Source of the DNA: an uncultured Bacteroidota bacterium
Lineage (GTDB): Bacteria > Bacteroidota > Bacteroidia > Bacteroidales > VadinHA17
Direction of reading: 5' to 3'
DNA length: 64,000 bases
Assembly: GCA_903824785.1 (NCBI GenBank)
Contig: CAIJYD010000097.1
Coordinates: 19,338-83,337, forward strand
This document shows, in pieces, positions 18,949 to 27,797 of this stretch. Numbering within the stretch: the stretch's first letter is position 1; every line of letters starts with the position of its first letter. A program made the position numbers and the translations under genes. Under the pieces are notes generated by a model. It saw only the letters and a list, made by a program, of their open reading frames with translations. It was not told where the DNA came from and did not search any database.

Positions 18949-20235
18949 AATTACGCCAGCCTGCTCGTCCGGTTTTTTCAATTCACGAACAGGCTTATCA
19001 AGAATTTCAAAATCAGGCAATACATTTTTATTGTCAGTGGCCTTTAGTTGCTCAAGTTTTCTTCCTGCAGGCAGAACACGGCTCTCCCACGAACCTATTG
19101 CATCATTATAGCCTTTAAGTGCTGTCTTTAATCCTCCGCCAACTTTATCCAGATGATCCGCAAACACATTTACCCTGCCATAAAAATCCATAGCAGCATC
19201 CATAATCTGCAAAGCATTCTCTGTAATATTATGCTGCTGCCAGGACATTGCAACAGATTTCAGAACTACAATCAGAGTTGTTGGAGTGGTTAAAATAATT
19301 TTATTGTTCATGGCATCCTGCAACAGTGACTTGTCTGTCATCAGTGCGACATTTAATGCAGATTCCACCTCCATATACAATACCACAAAATCAGGAGTAT
19401 TCTGAAACTGAGACCAGTATTGTTTTTTGCTTAATTTATTTACATGATCCCTGAGGTCTTTTGCATGTTTTGCAAAAAGCAGGTTACGGGCAGTTTCATC
19501 ATCAGTTTCCAACGCAAGCAGATACGCATCCAGAGGCAATTTTGAATCGACAACAACATGGCTGTTTCCCGGAAGGTTAATTATCATATCAGGTTTAAGT
19601 ACCGAATCCTCACCTTCCGTATAAACCTGCTCCACAAAATCACAGTGGGCAGATAATCCGGAAAACTCAACAACACGTTTTAACCCTATTTCACCCCATC
19701 GTCCTCTTACCCTGGGGTTTCTCAGAGCGTTAACCAGAGCGCCGGTCTCTTTTTGAAGACTCGCATTTGTTACCTGAATATTTGACAGCATCTCAGTAAC
19801 CTGACCAAAAGTTTTTTCAGAGCCCTTTTCAAGCTCTTCAATTCTCTTTTTATAGCTGTCAATTGATTCCTTTACAGGCTTTAGCATCTCGGCAATTGCC
19901 GATTTGCGTTCATCAAGATTACCCTCGGCATCTTTTACATGTGTCTCGAGTTGAGTTTTTGCCAGATCAAGAAACTGCTTATTATTCTGAGTCATGGCGT
20001 CAGAGGCGGCTGATTTGAATGTATCAACCATAGCTTTTCTTACCTCTTCCAGACTATTTGCCTGAGCTTCCACTCTGGCCTTCAATGAACTGTTCTGATT
20101 ATTTATTTCTCCTATTTCAACAATTTTTTTAAGCAGATCAGCCTGATGAAGCATACTTAACCTGTATTTTGTCACAAGAAAAGCAACCAATGCTCCAATG
20201 CCGGAACCTGCGAGCAGATATAATACTATTTCCAT
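18946..20235 (-). CDS. rmuC: DNA recombination protein RmuC
   Basis: 429 residues. It has an N-terminal membrane anchor (EIVLYLLAGSGIGALVAFLV), a coiled-coil region (about 30-165, rich in Lys/Glu/Gln, e.g. LKARVEAQANSLEEVRKAM), and the RmuC nuclease-like core: NPRVRGRWGEIGLKRVVEFSG, then DMIINLPGNSHVVVDSKLPLDAY and TPTTLIVVLKSVAMSWQQ. RmuC limits inversions between short inverted repeats and acts on DNA at breaks. An in-frame ATG at 20277 would add 14 polar residues before the membrane segment; the ATG at 20235 is preferred. It is divergent from the M2 peptidase gene and looks like a housekeeping gene among the glycan genes. Confidence 0.93.
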   Translation of the reverse strand: MEIVLYLLAGSGIGALVAFLVTKYRLSMLHQADLLKKIVEIGEINNQNSSLKARVEAQANSLEEVRKAMVDTFKSAASDAMTQNNKQFLDLAKTQLETHVKDAEGNLDERKSAIAEMLKPVKESIDSYKKRIEELEKGSEKTFGQVTEMLSNIQVTNASLQKETGALVNALRNPRVRGRWGEIGLKRVVEFSGLSAHCDFVEQVYTEGEDSVLKPDMIINLPGNSHVVVDSKLPLDAYLLALETDDETARNLLFAKHAKDLRDHVNKLSKKQYWSQFQNTPDFVVLYMEVESALNVALMTDKSLLQDAMNNKIILTTPTTLIVVLKSVAMSWQQHNITENALQIMDAAMDFYGRVNVFADHLDKVGGGLKTALKGYNDAIGSWESRVLPAGRKLEQLKATDNKNVLPDFEILDKPVRELKKPDEQAGVI

Positions 20236-20258
20236 TTTATTAAGAATCTGTTTTTTCT

Positions 20259-20266
20259 CAAATTTA
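20259..20266 (-). promoter_or_regulatory. Predicted -7 element for rmuC
   Basis: TAAATTTG on the minus strand matches TAnnTTTG, 24 bases before the ATG at 20235. The -33 element is unclear. Confidence 0.35.
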
Positions 20267-20317
20267 TAAGTTTTCACTGTAATTGTACTGATAAAAATTT
20301 CATTTTACCAATTTTAC

Positions 20318-20325
20318 TATCTTCG
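20318..20325 (+). promoter_or_regulatory. Predicted -7 element for the M2 peptidase gene
   Basis: TATCTTCG matches TAnnTTTG at all fixed positions except one, 20 bases before the ATG at 20345. An AT-rich tract precedes it, but no clear -33 TTG is seen. Confidence 0.33.
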
Positions 20326-20344
20326 TATTATCTAAATAAATGAA

Positions 20345-21958
20345 ATGAGAAAAATAGCAACCCTAATTATTACAGTAATGGCCATTACTGCTCTCTGGTC
20401 ATGCACCTCAAAACAGGAAAAAATGGAGAACCGGATAAAGAAGTTTATTTCGGACTACGAAGCAAAGGCCAAATCTCTTTATACGGCCGATGCCCTGGCT
20501 TCATGGAATGCGAATATAAGCGGCAGTGATGCAGACTGGTCAAAAAGTGAAAAAGCTACATTTGAATATGCAAAGATCTTTACCGACACCACTGCATTCA
20601 GGGAACTCAGCGAAATCAAAGAGTCTGGTGCAGTGAAGGATCCGCTCCTGTTACGGCAGATTGAAATTCTATTTAATGCCTATGCAGAGAAGCAGGTGGA
20701 TACTTCCCTTTTAACCCAAAGGATAAAAATGGAAACTGAAATAAGTAAGAAATATTCTAATTTCAGAACAAAAATAAATGGTGTGGATGTTCCCGATAAC
20801 GGGATAGAAGACATTCTCAGAAAATCAACTTCCGGTACAGATCTCCAAACAGCCTGGGAAGAATCAAAAAAGATTGGCCCTGTTGTAGCCGCTGACATTA
20901 TAAAACTTGTTGAACAGCGCAATACCATTGCACAAAAAACCGGGTTCCGCAACTTCCATGAGATGACACTTAAGCTTTCAGGGCAGGATCCGGCCGAGGT
21001 TACAAAGATCTTTGATGAACTAGACAGTCTTACCCGCAATAATTATATCGTTCTGAAAAGTGAAATAGATTCCTATTTTTCAAAATACTATAAGATTCCT
21101 GTTTCCGAACTGCGTCCATGGCATTACCAGAACCGTTACTTTCAGGAAGCCCCTGAGATTTATACGGTTGACTTTAATAAGTATTATAAGAATCAGGATC
21201 CTGTAAAACTTGCCTCTGCCTACTTTTCCGGCATCGGACTGAATCCTGAAGCAATCCTTGCAAAAAGTGACCTGTATGAAAAACCCGGCAAAAACCAGCA
21301 CGCTTTTTCTACTGATATCAATCGCGAAGGGGATGTTCGCACCCTTGATAATATCCGGCCTGATTCATATTGGATGAATACAATACTTCATGAACTGGGG
21401 CATGGCGTTTACTCATATTATAATGACATGTCGCTTCCATTTGTTCTTCGTGATGCAGCTCATCCTTTTACAACAGAAGCCATTGCAAACATGTTCGGCC
21501 GGTTTGCCACCGATCCCCACTGGATGCTTGACATGGGTATTATAGATTCTGTCGAATGTGAAAAAATAACTGCCGACAGCAAGAAAGCCCTTCGTCTTCA
21601 GATGATTGTCTTCAGTCGCTGGGCTCAGGTAATGTATCGCTTTGAAAAGGGAATGTATGAAAACCCGGAGCAGGATCTTAATAAGCTATGGTGGGATCTG
21701 GTTGAAAAGTACCAGATGATTGCCAAACCTTCCGGGCGAAATATGCCTGACTGGGCAACTAAAATACACATTGCCCTTTACCCTTGCTACTACCATAATT
21801 ATCTGCTCGGAGAGTTACTTGCTTCTCAATTATACTATTGCATTACCGGGAAAGTGTCTAAATCACAGTCGTTCAAGGATGAAAAAGCAGTAGGTGATTT
21901 TCTCAGGGAGAAAGTTTTTGCCCCGGGAGCAAGATACCAATGGAACGATATGATTTAA
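20345..21958 (+). CDS. M2-family-like zinc peptidase (peptidyl-dipeptidase), lipoprotein
   Basis: 537 residues, lipoprotein leader (TALWSC). The zinc motif HELGH is at residues 349-353, with the probable third ligand Glu378 in TTEAIANMF. The mostly helical sequence and the C-terminal motif GELLASQLYY fit the angiotensin-converting-enzyme-like M2 group (dipeptide release from peptide C-termini); the length is a little short of eukaryotic single domains but normal for bacterial ones. As a lipoprotein it would work at the inner face of the outer membrane or on the cell surface, turning over peptides. It is transcribed away from rmuC and followed by a Tat-exported isomerase-like gene after about 100 bp. 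Confidence 0.83.
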   Translation: MRKIATLIITVMAITALWSCTSKQEKMENRIKKFISDYEAKAKSLYTADALASWNANISGSDADWSKSEKATFEYAKIFTDTTAFRELSEIKESGAVKDPLLLRQIEILFNAYAEKQVDTSLLTQRIKMETEISKKYSNFRTKINGVDVPDNGIEDILRKSTSGTDLQTAWEESKKIGPVVAADIIKLVEQRNTIAQKTGFRNFHEMTLKLSGQDPAEVTKIFDELDSLTRNNYIVLKSEIDSYFSKYYKIPVSELRPWHYQNRYFQEAPEIYTVDFNKYYKNQDPVKLASAYFSGIGLNPEAILAKSDLYEKPGKNQHAFSTDINREGDVRTLDNIRPDSYWMNTILHELGHGVYSYYNDMSLPFVLRDAAHPFTTEAIANMFGRFATDPHWMLDMGIIDSVECEKITADSKKALRLQMIVFSRWAQVMYRFEKGMYENPEQDLNKLWWDLVEKYQMIAKPSGRNMPDWATKIHIALYPCYYHNYLLGELLASQLYYCITGKVSKSQSFKDEKAVGDFLREKVFAPGARYQWNDMI

Positions 21959-22063
21959 AAAGCGACAGGTGAGAAACTCACCGCAAAGTACTATGCAAAA
22001 CAGTTCGTTCAGTAAAGACAGAAAAGTACTGATGGTTAACAGAAATAAACTAATCTATATAAA

Positions 22064-22954
22064 ATGAAGAATTCTTTATCACGCCGTGTTTTTATTCAAA
22101 AGAGTTTTGCAGCAGGGGTAAGTCTTGCAGCAATAAATAAACTTGAACCATTCTCAGAAGCAGGGAATTCAGGAATGCGTTTCGGACTTGTTACCTACCT
22201 GTGGGCTCAGTCGTGGGATTTGCCAACCATAATTGCCAATTGTGAAAAAGCCGGTTACGGAGGGGTTGAACTGCGTACACAACATGCCCATAAAGTGGAA
22301 ACCAGTCTGAATGCTGCTCAGCGTTCAGAGGTAAAAAAACGGTTTGCCGACAGCTCAGTTACCTGCATAGGTTATGGTGCTAACTTCGAATATCACAGCC
22401 CCGATCCGGCAGTACTGCGCGATAATATTGAACAAACAAAGGAATATATAAAACTATGTAAAGATATCGGAGCCAGCGGCATTAAGGTAAAACCGAATAA
22501 TCTGCCGGCTGAAGTGCCGAAAGAAAAAACTATTGCACAGATAGCCGCTTCCCTGAATGAAATAGGGAAATACGCAAAGGATTTCGGCCAGCTTGTAAGA
22601 GTTGAAGCACACGGACCTCTTACTCAGGAGCTGCCAAACATGAAGGCAATATTTGACCAGGTAACTGAATCAAATGTAAAGATCTGCTGGAATTGCAACG
22701 ATCAGGATCTACTTCCCCCGGGACTTGAAGGGAACTTCAATATGGTAAAAAAATGGTTTGGCGATACCGTTCATATCCGCGAGTTGAACGATGGCAATTA
22801 TCCTTATCAGCAACTGTTTAACCTATTTGCCGGTATTGATTATAAGGGATGGATACTTCTCGAAGCAAGGACAGAGCCCAGTGATAAAATTGCCGCAATG
22901 AAAGAGCAGTTATCTCTCTTTAACCAGATGATCGCCAAAACAAAAAAGAGATAG
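22064..22954 (+). CDS. Tat-exported TIM-barrel sugar isomerase/epimerase-like protein
   Basis: 296 residues with a twin-arginine leader (LSRRVFIQKSFAAGVSLA). The barrel shows the xylose-isomerase-like pattern: FGLVTYLWAQSWDLPTII, then KAGYGGVELRT, SGIKVKPNN, LVRVEAHGPL, ICWNCNDQD and GWILLEARTEPS; the Glu, His and Asp residues in these strands would bind the metal. This AP-endonuclease-family-2 fold catalyses sugar isomerisation, epimerisation or keto-sugar processing. With the nearby Gfo/Idh/MocA and DUF1080 genes it would fit a 3-keto-glycoside pathway, although 4 kb of other genes separates them. The alpha-L-fucosidase gene follows after about 100 bp, in the same direction. Confidence 0.82.
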   Translation: MKNSLSRRVFIQKSFAAGVSLAAINKLEPFSEAGNSGMRFGLVTYLWAQSWDLPTIIANCEKAGYGGVELRTQHAHKVETSLNAAQRSEVKKRFADSSVTCIGYGANFEYHSPDPAVLRDNIEQTKEYIKLCKDIGASGIKVKPNNLPAEVPKEKTIAQIAASLNEIGKYAKDFGQLVRVEAHGPLTQELPNMKAIFDQVTESNVKICWNCNDQDLLPPGLEGNFNMVKKWFGDTVHIRELNDGNYPYQQLFNLFAGIDYKGWILLEARTEPSDKIAAMKEQLSLFNQMIAKTKKR

Positions 22955-23054
22955 TCCGGAAAAATAATTTCAGATAATAAGAAAGACATAACAACCTGAT
23001 AATCACACTTTTTTCACTTTGATCAATGTTTCATAACCTAAAACCTTTATAAAT

Positions 23055-24350
23055 ATGCTACGTAAAATTCTATTTTCATCATTATGTTTTCTGGCAATTG
23101 CAGCAAATGGCCAGACTACATACACCCCCACGCCTGAAAACCTGAAGTCGCGTGAATGGTTTCAGAATGCCCGCTTCGGATTATTCATCCACTGGGGCGT
23201 CTACAGCACTCTGGCTGACGGGGAATGGGTAATGAACAACAAGGGTATTGATAAGAAAACCTATGAAAAACTACCCGCATTCTTCAATCCCATTAATTAT
23301 AATCCGAAGGAATGGGTTGCTATGGCTAAAGCCGCAGGGATGAAATATATTACCATAACAAGCAAACATCATGACGGATTTGCAATGTTTGACTCAAAGC
23401 TTACTGACTGGGACATCGTTGACCGTACTCCTTACCGAAAAGATGTTTTAAAAATGCTTGCAGAAGAGTGTCGGAAGGAAGGGATTAAACTTTTCTTTTA
23501 TCATTCACAGCTCGACTGGTTTCAGGAAAACTACTTCCCGCTGGGGAGAACAGGCCAGACATCAGGACGTCCTGCCGGTGGTGACTGGTACAAATACCTT
23601 GATTTCATGGATGGACAACTGACAGAACTGCTTACCAATTATGGTGAGATTGGAGGAATATGGTTTGATGGATTCTGGGATAAAAAAGATGCTGACTGGC
23701 GTCTGGAGAAGACCTATAAACTGATTCATGGTCTGCAGCCCGCAAGCCTTATTGCAAATAATCACCACCTGGCACCAATTCCGGGAGAGGATTTTCAGGC
23801 TTTCGAAAAAGACCTGCCTGGTCACAATACCACCGGATTCAGTGGTGATTCAAAGGTTGGTGAACTTCCCCTTGAAACCTGTGAAACAATGAATAACGCC
23901 TGGGGCTTTAACCTTCTCGATAAACAGTTTAAATCCACCAAAACACTTATCCAGTACCTTGTTAAGGCAGCCGGTTATAACTCCAATTTCCTTCTTAATG
24001 TCGGGCCAATGCCTGATGGAAGAATTCAGCCTGAATTCGTCAGTACCCTTAAAGAGATGGGAAAATGGATGGAGAAAAACGGAGAAACAATTTATGGTAC
24101 AAGGGGTGGTCCGGTTCCTCCAAAAAACTGGGGAGTAACAACTTACAAGGATAACAAGGTATATCTCCATCTCCTGAAGGCTGAAGACAGTAATCTGCTT
24201 ATTCCCGATTTCGGAAAGAAGGTAAAGAGTATAAGTCTCTTTTCAACAGGTGTTAAGCTGAAATTCAAGCAGGATTCATTTGGAATTACCATCATTGTAC
24301 CAAAAGAGGTAATTGATGAAACTGATACAATTTTAGTAATTGAAATCTGA
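23055..24350 (+). CDS. GH29 alpha-L-fucosidase (secreted)
   Basis: 431 residues with a signal peptide (ILFSSLCFLAIAANGQ). GH29 hallmarks are present: REWFQNARFGLFIHWGVYS, KYITITSKHHDGFAMFDSK, and the nucleophile Asp205 in GGIWFDGFW. Further support comes from ETMNNAWGFN and SNFLLNVGPMPDGRIQ. A short C-terminal beta-sandwich completes the protein. The family cleaves alpha-L-fucose from glycans with retention. It is probably periplasmic or surface-exposed. The Dabb-type protein begins 7 bases after the stop, so the two are co-translated. A second GH29 lies on the opposite strand downstream. Confidence 0.93.
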   Translation: MLRKILFSSLCFLAIAANGQTTYTPTPENLKSREWFQNARFGLFIHWGVYSTLADGEWVMNNKGIDKKTYEKLPAFFNPINYNPKEWVAMAKAAGMKYITITSKHHDGFAMFDSKLTDWDIVDRTPYRKDVLKMLAEECRKEGIKLFFYHSQLDWFQENYFPLGRTGQTSGRPAGGDWYKYLDFMDGQLTELLTNYGEIGGIWFDGFWDKKDADWRLEKTYKLIHGLQPASLIANNHHLAPIPGEDFQAFEKDLPGHNTTGFSGDSKVGELPLETCETMNNAWGFNLLDKQFKSTKTLIQYLVKAAGYNSNFLLNVGPMPDGRIQPEFVSTLKEMGKWMEKNGETIYGTRGGPVPPKNWGVTTYKDNKVYLHLLKAEDSNLLIPDFGKKVKSISLFSTGVKLKFKQDSFGITIIVPKEVIDETDTILVIEI

Positions 24351-24357
24351 TAATGCT

Positions 24358-24678
24358 ATGGCAAAAAAGCTTGAATATTTCGTCCACCACGTCTATTTCT
24401 GGTTTAAGAAACCGATAACTGCAGAAACCAGAAAAAGATTTGAACTTGCTCTCAGGAAACTGGTAACAATAGAAACTATTGCTGAGAAGCATCTTGGGAT
24501 TCCTGCCTCAACTAAACGAAGCGTTGTTGACAGATCATATTCTTATTCGCTGCTTTTGACCTTCAAAAACAAGGAAGATCAGGATATCTATCAAACACAT
24601 CCGACACATCTTCAATTCATAGAAGAGTGTAATGATTTGTGGGAAAAGGTAGTTGTATATGATTCTGTAAGTATCTGA
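24358..24678 (+). CDS. Dabb-family (stress-responsive alpha/beta-barrel) protein
   Basis: 106 residues, cytoplasmic (no leader). The opening YFVHHVYFWFK, the middle DRSYSYSLLLTFKNKEDQDIYQTHPTHLQF (read in parts) and the final strand KVVVYDSVSI are the Dabb ferredoxin-like fold. These small dimers bind hydrophobic or aromatic ligands, and many are found beside sugar-metabolism genes with no known reaction. The ATG at 24340 would overlap the fucosidase; the ATG at 24358 follows its stop and is preferred. Confidence 0.8.
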   Translation: MAKKLEYFVHHVYFWFKKPITAETRKRFELALRKLVTIETIAEKHLGIPASTKRSVVDRSYSYSLLLTFKNKEDQDIYQTHPTHLQFIEECNDLWEKVVVYDSVSI

Positions 24679-24696
24679 TAAAACAAGTGAATCGAG

Positions 24697-24729
24697 TAGG
24701 AGGAAAATAAAATAGTTTCCTCCTATTTT
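24697..24729 (+). terminator. Intrinsic terminator after the fucosidase/Dabb unit
   Basis: TAGGAGGAAA (24697-24706) pairs perfectly with TTTCCTCCTA (24716-24725) over ten bases, followed by TTTT. It lies 18 bases past the Dabb stop, and on the other strand it faces the convergent fucosidase gene that ends at 24764, so it may serve both. Confidence 0.75.
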
Positions 24730-24763
24730 CTTTGACTTTGCAGAGATTAAACTGCGAAAAATA

Positions 24764-26119
24764 TTACTTTAAGATTACCTCCAGAACAGGAATTTCTGTA
24801 GGAGGTTTCTGAACAGGCAACTGAAGATTAAGATCATTTTTGTTCTCATCTTTTCCTGTACTGAATTTTATTTCAGAAGCATCGTGCAGGAACTGAACAT
24901 ATTTAACCTTATCGGCCATCGCAGGTAGGGTCAGGTTACCCATAGGATATACCAACAGATGAACATATAACCTTTTGCTAACAGGATTATATGTTAAAAG
25001 GGTGTTGGCAGGAGGAGTAAAACCTGCAGGAGCCTCTGTACAGCCATAAACTGACCGGTTGTTGAATTTCATCCAGTCACCCATCGATTTCAGTCTGTCC
25101 TGTGCCCTGATATCAAATACACCGCGTGCTGTAGGACCAACATTCAATAACAGATTACCGCCTTTACTGACAGACTCTATAAGTAGCTCAAGTAACTGGG
25201 CCGGACTTTTCCAGGTATTTTCATCACGATAGTAGCCCCATGAACCGGAGAAAGTCTGACAGGTTTCCCATGGAACTCTTTTCCCATTAATTTCCGGCCA
25301 CTTTGACACTTTCACCTGTTCAGGAGAGACAAAGTCGTATCCTCCTTCAACATTGCTAAGATCAAGGCGATCGTCAACAATAATCCCAGGCTGAAGTTTT
25401 CTGGTCAGTTTCAGAAGGTTTTCTGAATCCCAGTCATCATGCCCTTTTCCATTCTTTCCGGGGAAAGAAAAATCGAACCAGATCACACTTATCTCTCCGT
25501 AATTGGTAAGAAGTTCAGTTACCTGATTCTTAATATACTCGCGATACTTATTCATATCCCTTCCTTTATTCAGACGTGCATAAGCTGTATCAGAATCCTG
25601 CCTCTGAGGATGAACTCTGTCGACAGTATAATCAGGATGATGCCAGTCGATAAGAGAATAATAAAATCCCACCTTCAATCCTTCTGCTCTGAAAGCTTCA
25701 ACATATTCTTTAATTAGGTCCTTCCCGTAAGGGGTATTGGTTGCTTTATAATCGGTGAATTTGGAATCGAACAGGCAAAAACCCTCGTGGTGTTTGGCAG
25801 TGAGCACCACATATTTCATACCGGCTGCTTTTGCCATTTTGGCCCATTCGTGCGGATCGTACAAATCAGGATTGAATGTCTCAAAGTACTTCTGATATTG
25901 TTCATTGGTTAATCTCTCATTGTTCTTTACCCATTCATGCCGGGCAGGAAGAGCATATAATCCCCAATGAATAAACATCCCGAACCGGGCATCTGTCCAC
26001 CATTTCAATCTTTGAGTTTTCTGAGCCTCCGTTTCTTTCGGAAGCTGAGCAGATGCTAATTGTGAACCAATTAACAATAAAGCAGTTAATAACAGAATTA
26101 AGAAGTTTTTTGTTTTCAT
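24764..26119 (-). CDS. GH29 alpha-L-fucosidase (secreted), second copy
   Basis: 451 residues with a signal peptide (FLILLLTALLLIGSQLASAQ). GH29 motifs are WTDARFGMFIHWGLYALPAR, KYVVLTAKHHEGFCLFDSK, the nucleophile Asp216 in ISVIWFDFSF, WETCQTFSGSWGYYRDE and GGNLLLNVGPTARG. The longer insert after the nucleophile and DDRLDLSNVEGGYDF place it in a different GH29 subgroup from the enzyme at 23055, so the two probably differ in linkage preference. It is convergent with the first fucosidase unit; the iron alcohol dehydrogenase gene lies about 130 bp upstream. Confidence 0.93.
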   Translation of the reverse strand: MKTKNFLILLLTALLLIGSQLASAQLPKETEAQKTQRLKWWTDARFGMFIHWGLYALPARHEWVKNNERLTNEQYQKYFETFNPDLYDPHEWAKMAKAAGMKYVVLTAKHHEGFCLFDSKFTDYKATNTPYGKDLIKEYVEAFRAEGLKVGFYYSLIDWHHPDYTVDRVHPQRQDSDTAYARLNKGRDMNKYREYIKNQVTELLTNYGEISVIWFDFSFPGKNGKGHDDWDSENLLKLTRKLQPGIIVDDRLDLSNVEGGYDFVSPEQVKVSKWPEINGKRVPWETCQTFSGSWGYYRDENTWKSPAQLLELLIESVSKGGNLLLNVGPTARGVFDIRAQDRLKSMGDWMKFNNRSVYGCTEAPAGFTPPANTLLTYNPVSKRLYVHLLVYPMGNLTLPAMADKVKYVQFLHDASEIKFSTGKDENKNDLNLQLPVQKPPTEIPVLEVILK

Positions 26120-26250
26120 ATCAGTACTCTTTTATCTAATTAAGAAATGTTACCATTATACATTAGTAAATATAGGATAAATATTTCTGCCCCACTATCA
26201 GTAAACTCTGAATCTCAACCATTTTTTCATTAGAAACAGAGAATAATCTT

Positions 26251-27426
26251 TCATAAATATCTTTCTGAAAGAATCTCTGTAAGATTATCAAGGGTTAGCT
26301 TTACGGGGTTATTTTTGCATTCAGTTTGTGAACAGATTAACCCGATATCCTCTTTTTTCAGACCATATTTTTTAAAACCAGGCAATTGAAAAGTATCAGT
26401 AAGTGCATGAAGATATGCGATAAAACCATCGATATAATAATCATCGGATTTTCCCGTCTCATCAAGAAAAAGCCGGCCGAGCAGAGCATACTTTCTCAAT
26501 GCAGAGGGGCTTTCAGATCTGTGGCGCAACTCCCGTACGTTAACCGCATTTGCTGAAGCCATCAGAGTCCCGCAAATCAGACCGTGAGGAATATCGAACT
26601 TCCCTCCTATTGAGGAGGCAAAACCGTGAACAGCTCCGAGCCCCGCATTGGCTAAACAGATGCCAGATGTAAGTGAAGCAAATGACATACCCTCCCTGGC
26701 TTCAAGATCCATTCCGTCAGAATAACTTCTTATCAATGAATTCTTTACAGCTTTAACGCCTTCCAATGCAAGAGCATCAGTATAGTTGCTTGCCTTATCG
26801 GATAAATAAGCTTCCGTAAGCTGGGTAAAACAGTCCATCCCTCCAGCTGCTGTGATATCCTGCGGGCATTTCAGAGTAAGAGCAGGGTCAACAAGTGCGA
26901 TATCAGGCACAAAATTATCATGGCGAAGAGACCGTTTGAAACCGTTTTCTCCTATTTGAGAAATAACTGCGTTTTTTGTGGCTTCGCTTCCGGTACCGGA
27001 GGTTGTCGGAACCGCAATAAATGGAAGCTTTGTACCCGGATGATCACTGTTACCAACCACTTCAAGAAACTCTACCACCGATTCAGCCTTATACATCATA
27101 GCCGAAATTGCCTTACCTGCGTCAAGCACGCTGCCGCCTCCTATTGCCAGCACCAGATCAATCTCCTTATTGTTTAATTCTTTAACCGACTCATCTATAA
27201 TATCAGGTGAAGGTTCTCCCGGAACAGTTACCAGATGATATACGATTCCCTTCTTTTCAAAATCGTTAAGGATAATTTCAGCCTGACCTGAGCGGATAAA
27301 GGAGCTTTTTCCGGTAACCAGAACTATTTTGTTTCCATACAATTTAACAAAACCGGAAAGGTCGGAAGTTATTCCGCTTTTAAAATAAATTTTTGGCAAA
27401 CCTGCCAACTGAAATGGCTTCACCAT
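26251..27426 (-). CDS. Iron-containing alcohol dehydrogenase
   Basis: 391 residues, cytoplasmic. NAD(P)-binding motif GGGSVLDAGKA (96-106), GTGSEATKNAVI, and metal-site histidines in GLGAVHGFASSIGG and FDIPHGLICG. The family reduces aldehydes or oxidises alcohols with a divalent metal. Among fucosidases, a role like lactaldehyde reductase is possible, but sequence motifs do not settle the substrate. It overlaps the upstream ABM-type gene by 7 bp, so the two are co-translated. Confidence 0.88.
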   Translation of the reverse strand: MVKPFQLAGLPKIYFKSGITSDLSGFVKLYGNKIVLVTGKSSFIRSGQAEIILNDFEKKGIVYHLVTVPGEPSPDIIDESVKELNNKEIDLVLAIGGGSVLDAGKAISAMMYKAESVVEFLEVVGNSDHPGTKLPFIAVPTTSGTGSEATKNAVISQIGENGFKRSLRHDNFVPDIALVDPALTLKCPQDITAAGGMDCFTQLTEAYLSDKASNYTDALALEGVKAVKNSLIRSYSDGMDLEAREGMSFASLTSGICLANAGLGAVHGFASSIGGKFDIPHGLICGTLMASANAVNVRELRHRSESPSALRKYALLGRLFLDETGKSDDYYIDGFIAYLHALTDTFQLPGFKKYGLKKEDIGLICSQTECKNNPVKLTLDNLTEILSERYL

Positions 27427-27728
27427 CTTGTCCTGTCGCTGGGTTCGACAATAATATATTTCACACCCTTTCTTTGTTCCGACATGAAATCAGCAACTGC
27501 ATCACGCCACCTGTTATAATGAGCTGTGTTTTTATGCTCAGCGGCGGCGGCTTCAGATTCATAAGCTTCATAAAGCATAAAACTGCAGGGATCATCAGCC
27601 TGCTGAATGAAGTCGAACCGGAGATTTCCGGGTTCTTTGACAGATTCTCTATGGTTGGCAATTGTTGCATTTACAAAGCTGTCAACCACATCGGGTTTTA
27701 CATGTACATAAACACAGGTTACTATCAT
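27420..27728 (-). CDS. ABM-type (quinol monooxygenase-like) small protein
   Basis: 102 residues with the antibiotic-biosynthesis-monooxygenase fold: VTCVYVHVKPDVVDSFVNA, then PGNLRFDFIQQADDPCSFMLYEAY and FMSEQRKGVKYIIVEP. The LsrG/YgiN-like members act on quinones or isomerise sugar-derived products. The stop lies inside the start of the iron alcohol dehydrogenase gene. It probably handles an intermediate of the same pathway, which is inference from the overlap. Confidence 0.82.
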   Translation of the reverse strand: MIVTCVYVHVKPDVVDSFVNATIANHRESVKEPGNLRFDFIQQADDPCSFMLYEAYESEAAAAEHKNTAHYNRWRDAVADFMSEQRKGVKYIIVEPSDRTRW

Positions 27729-27797
27729 GGCTTAAGGTATTATCGGTAAAGCTAATTTACTTGATTTTATACTCCAATTTCTTATTAGATACTGCAA

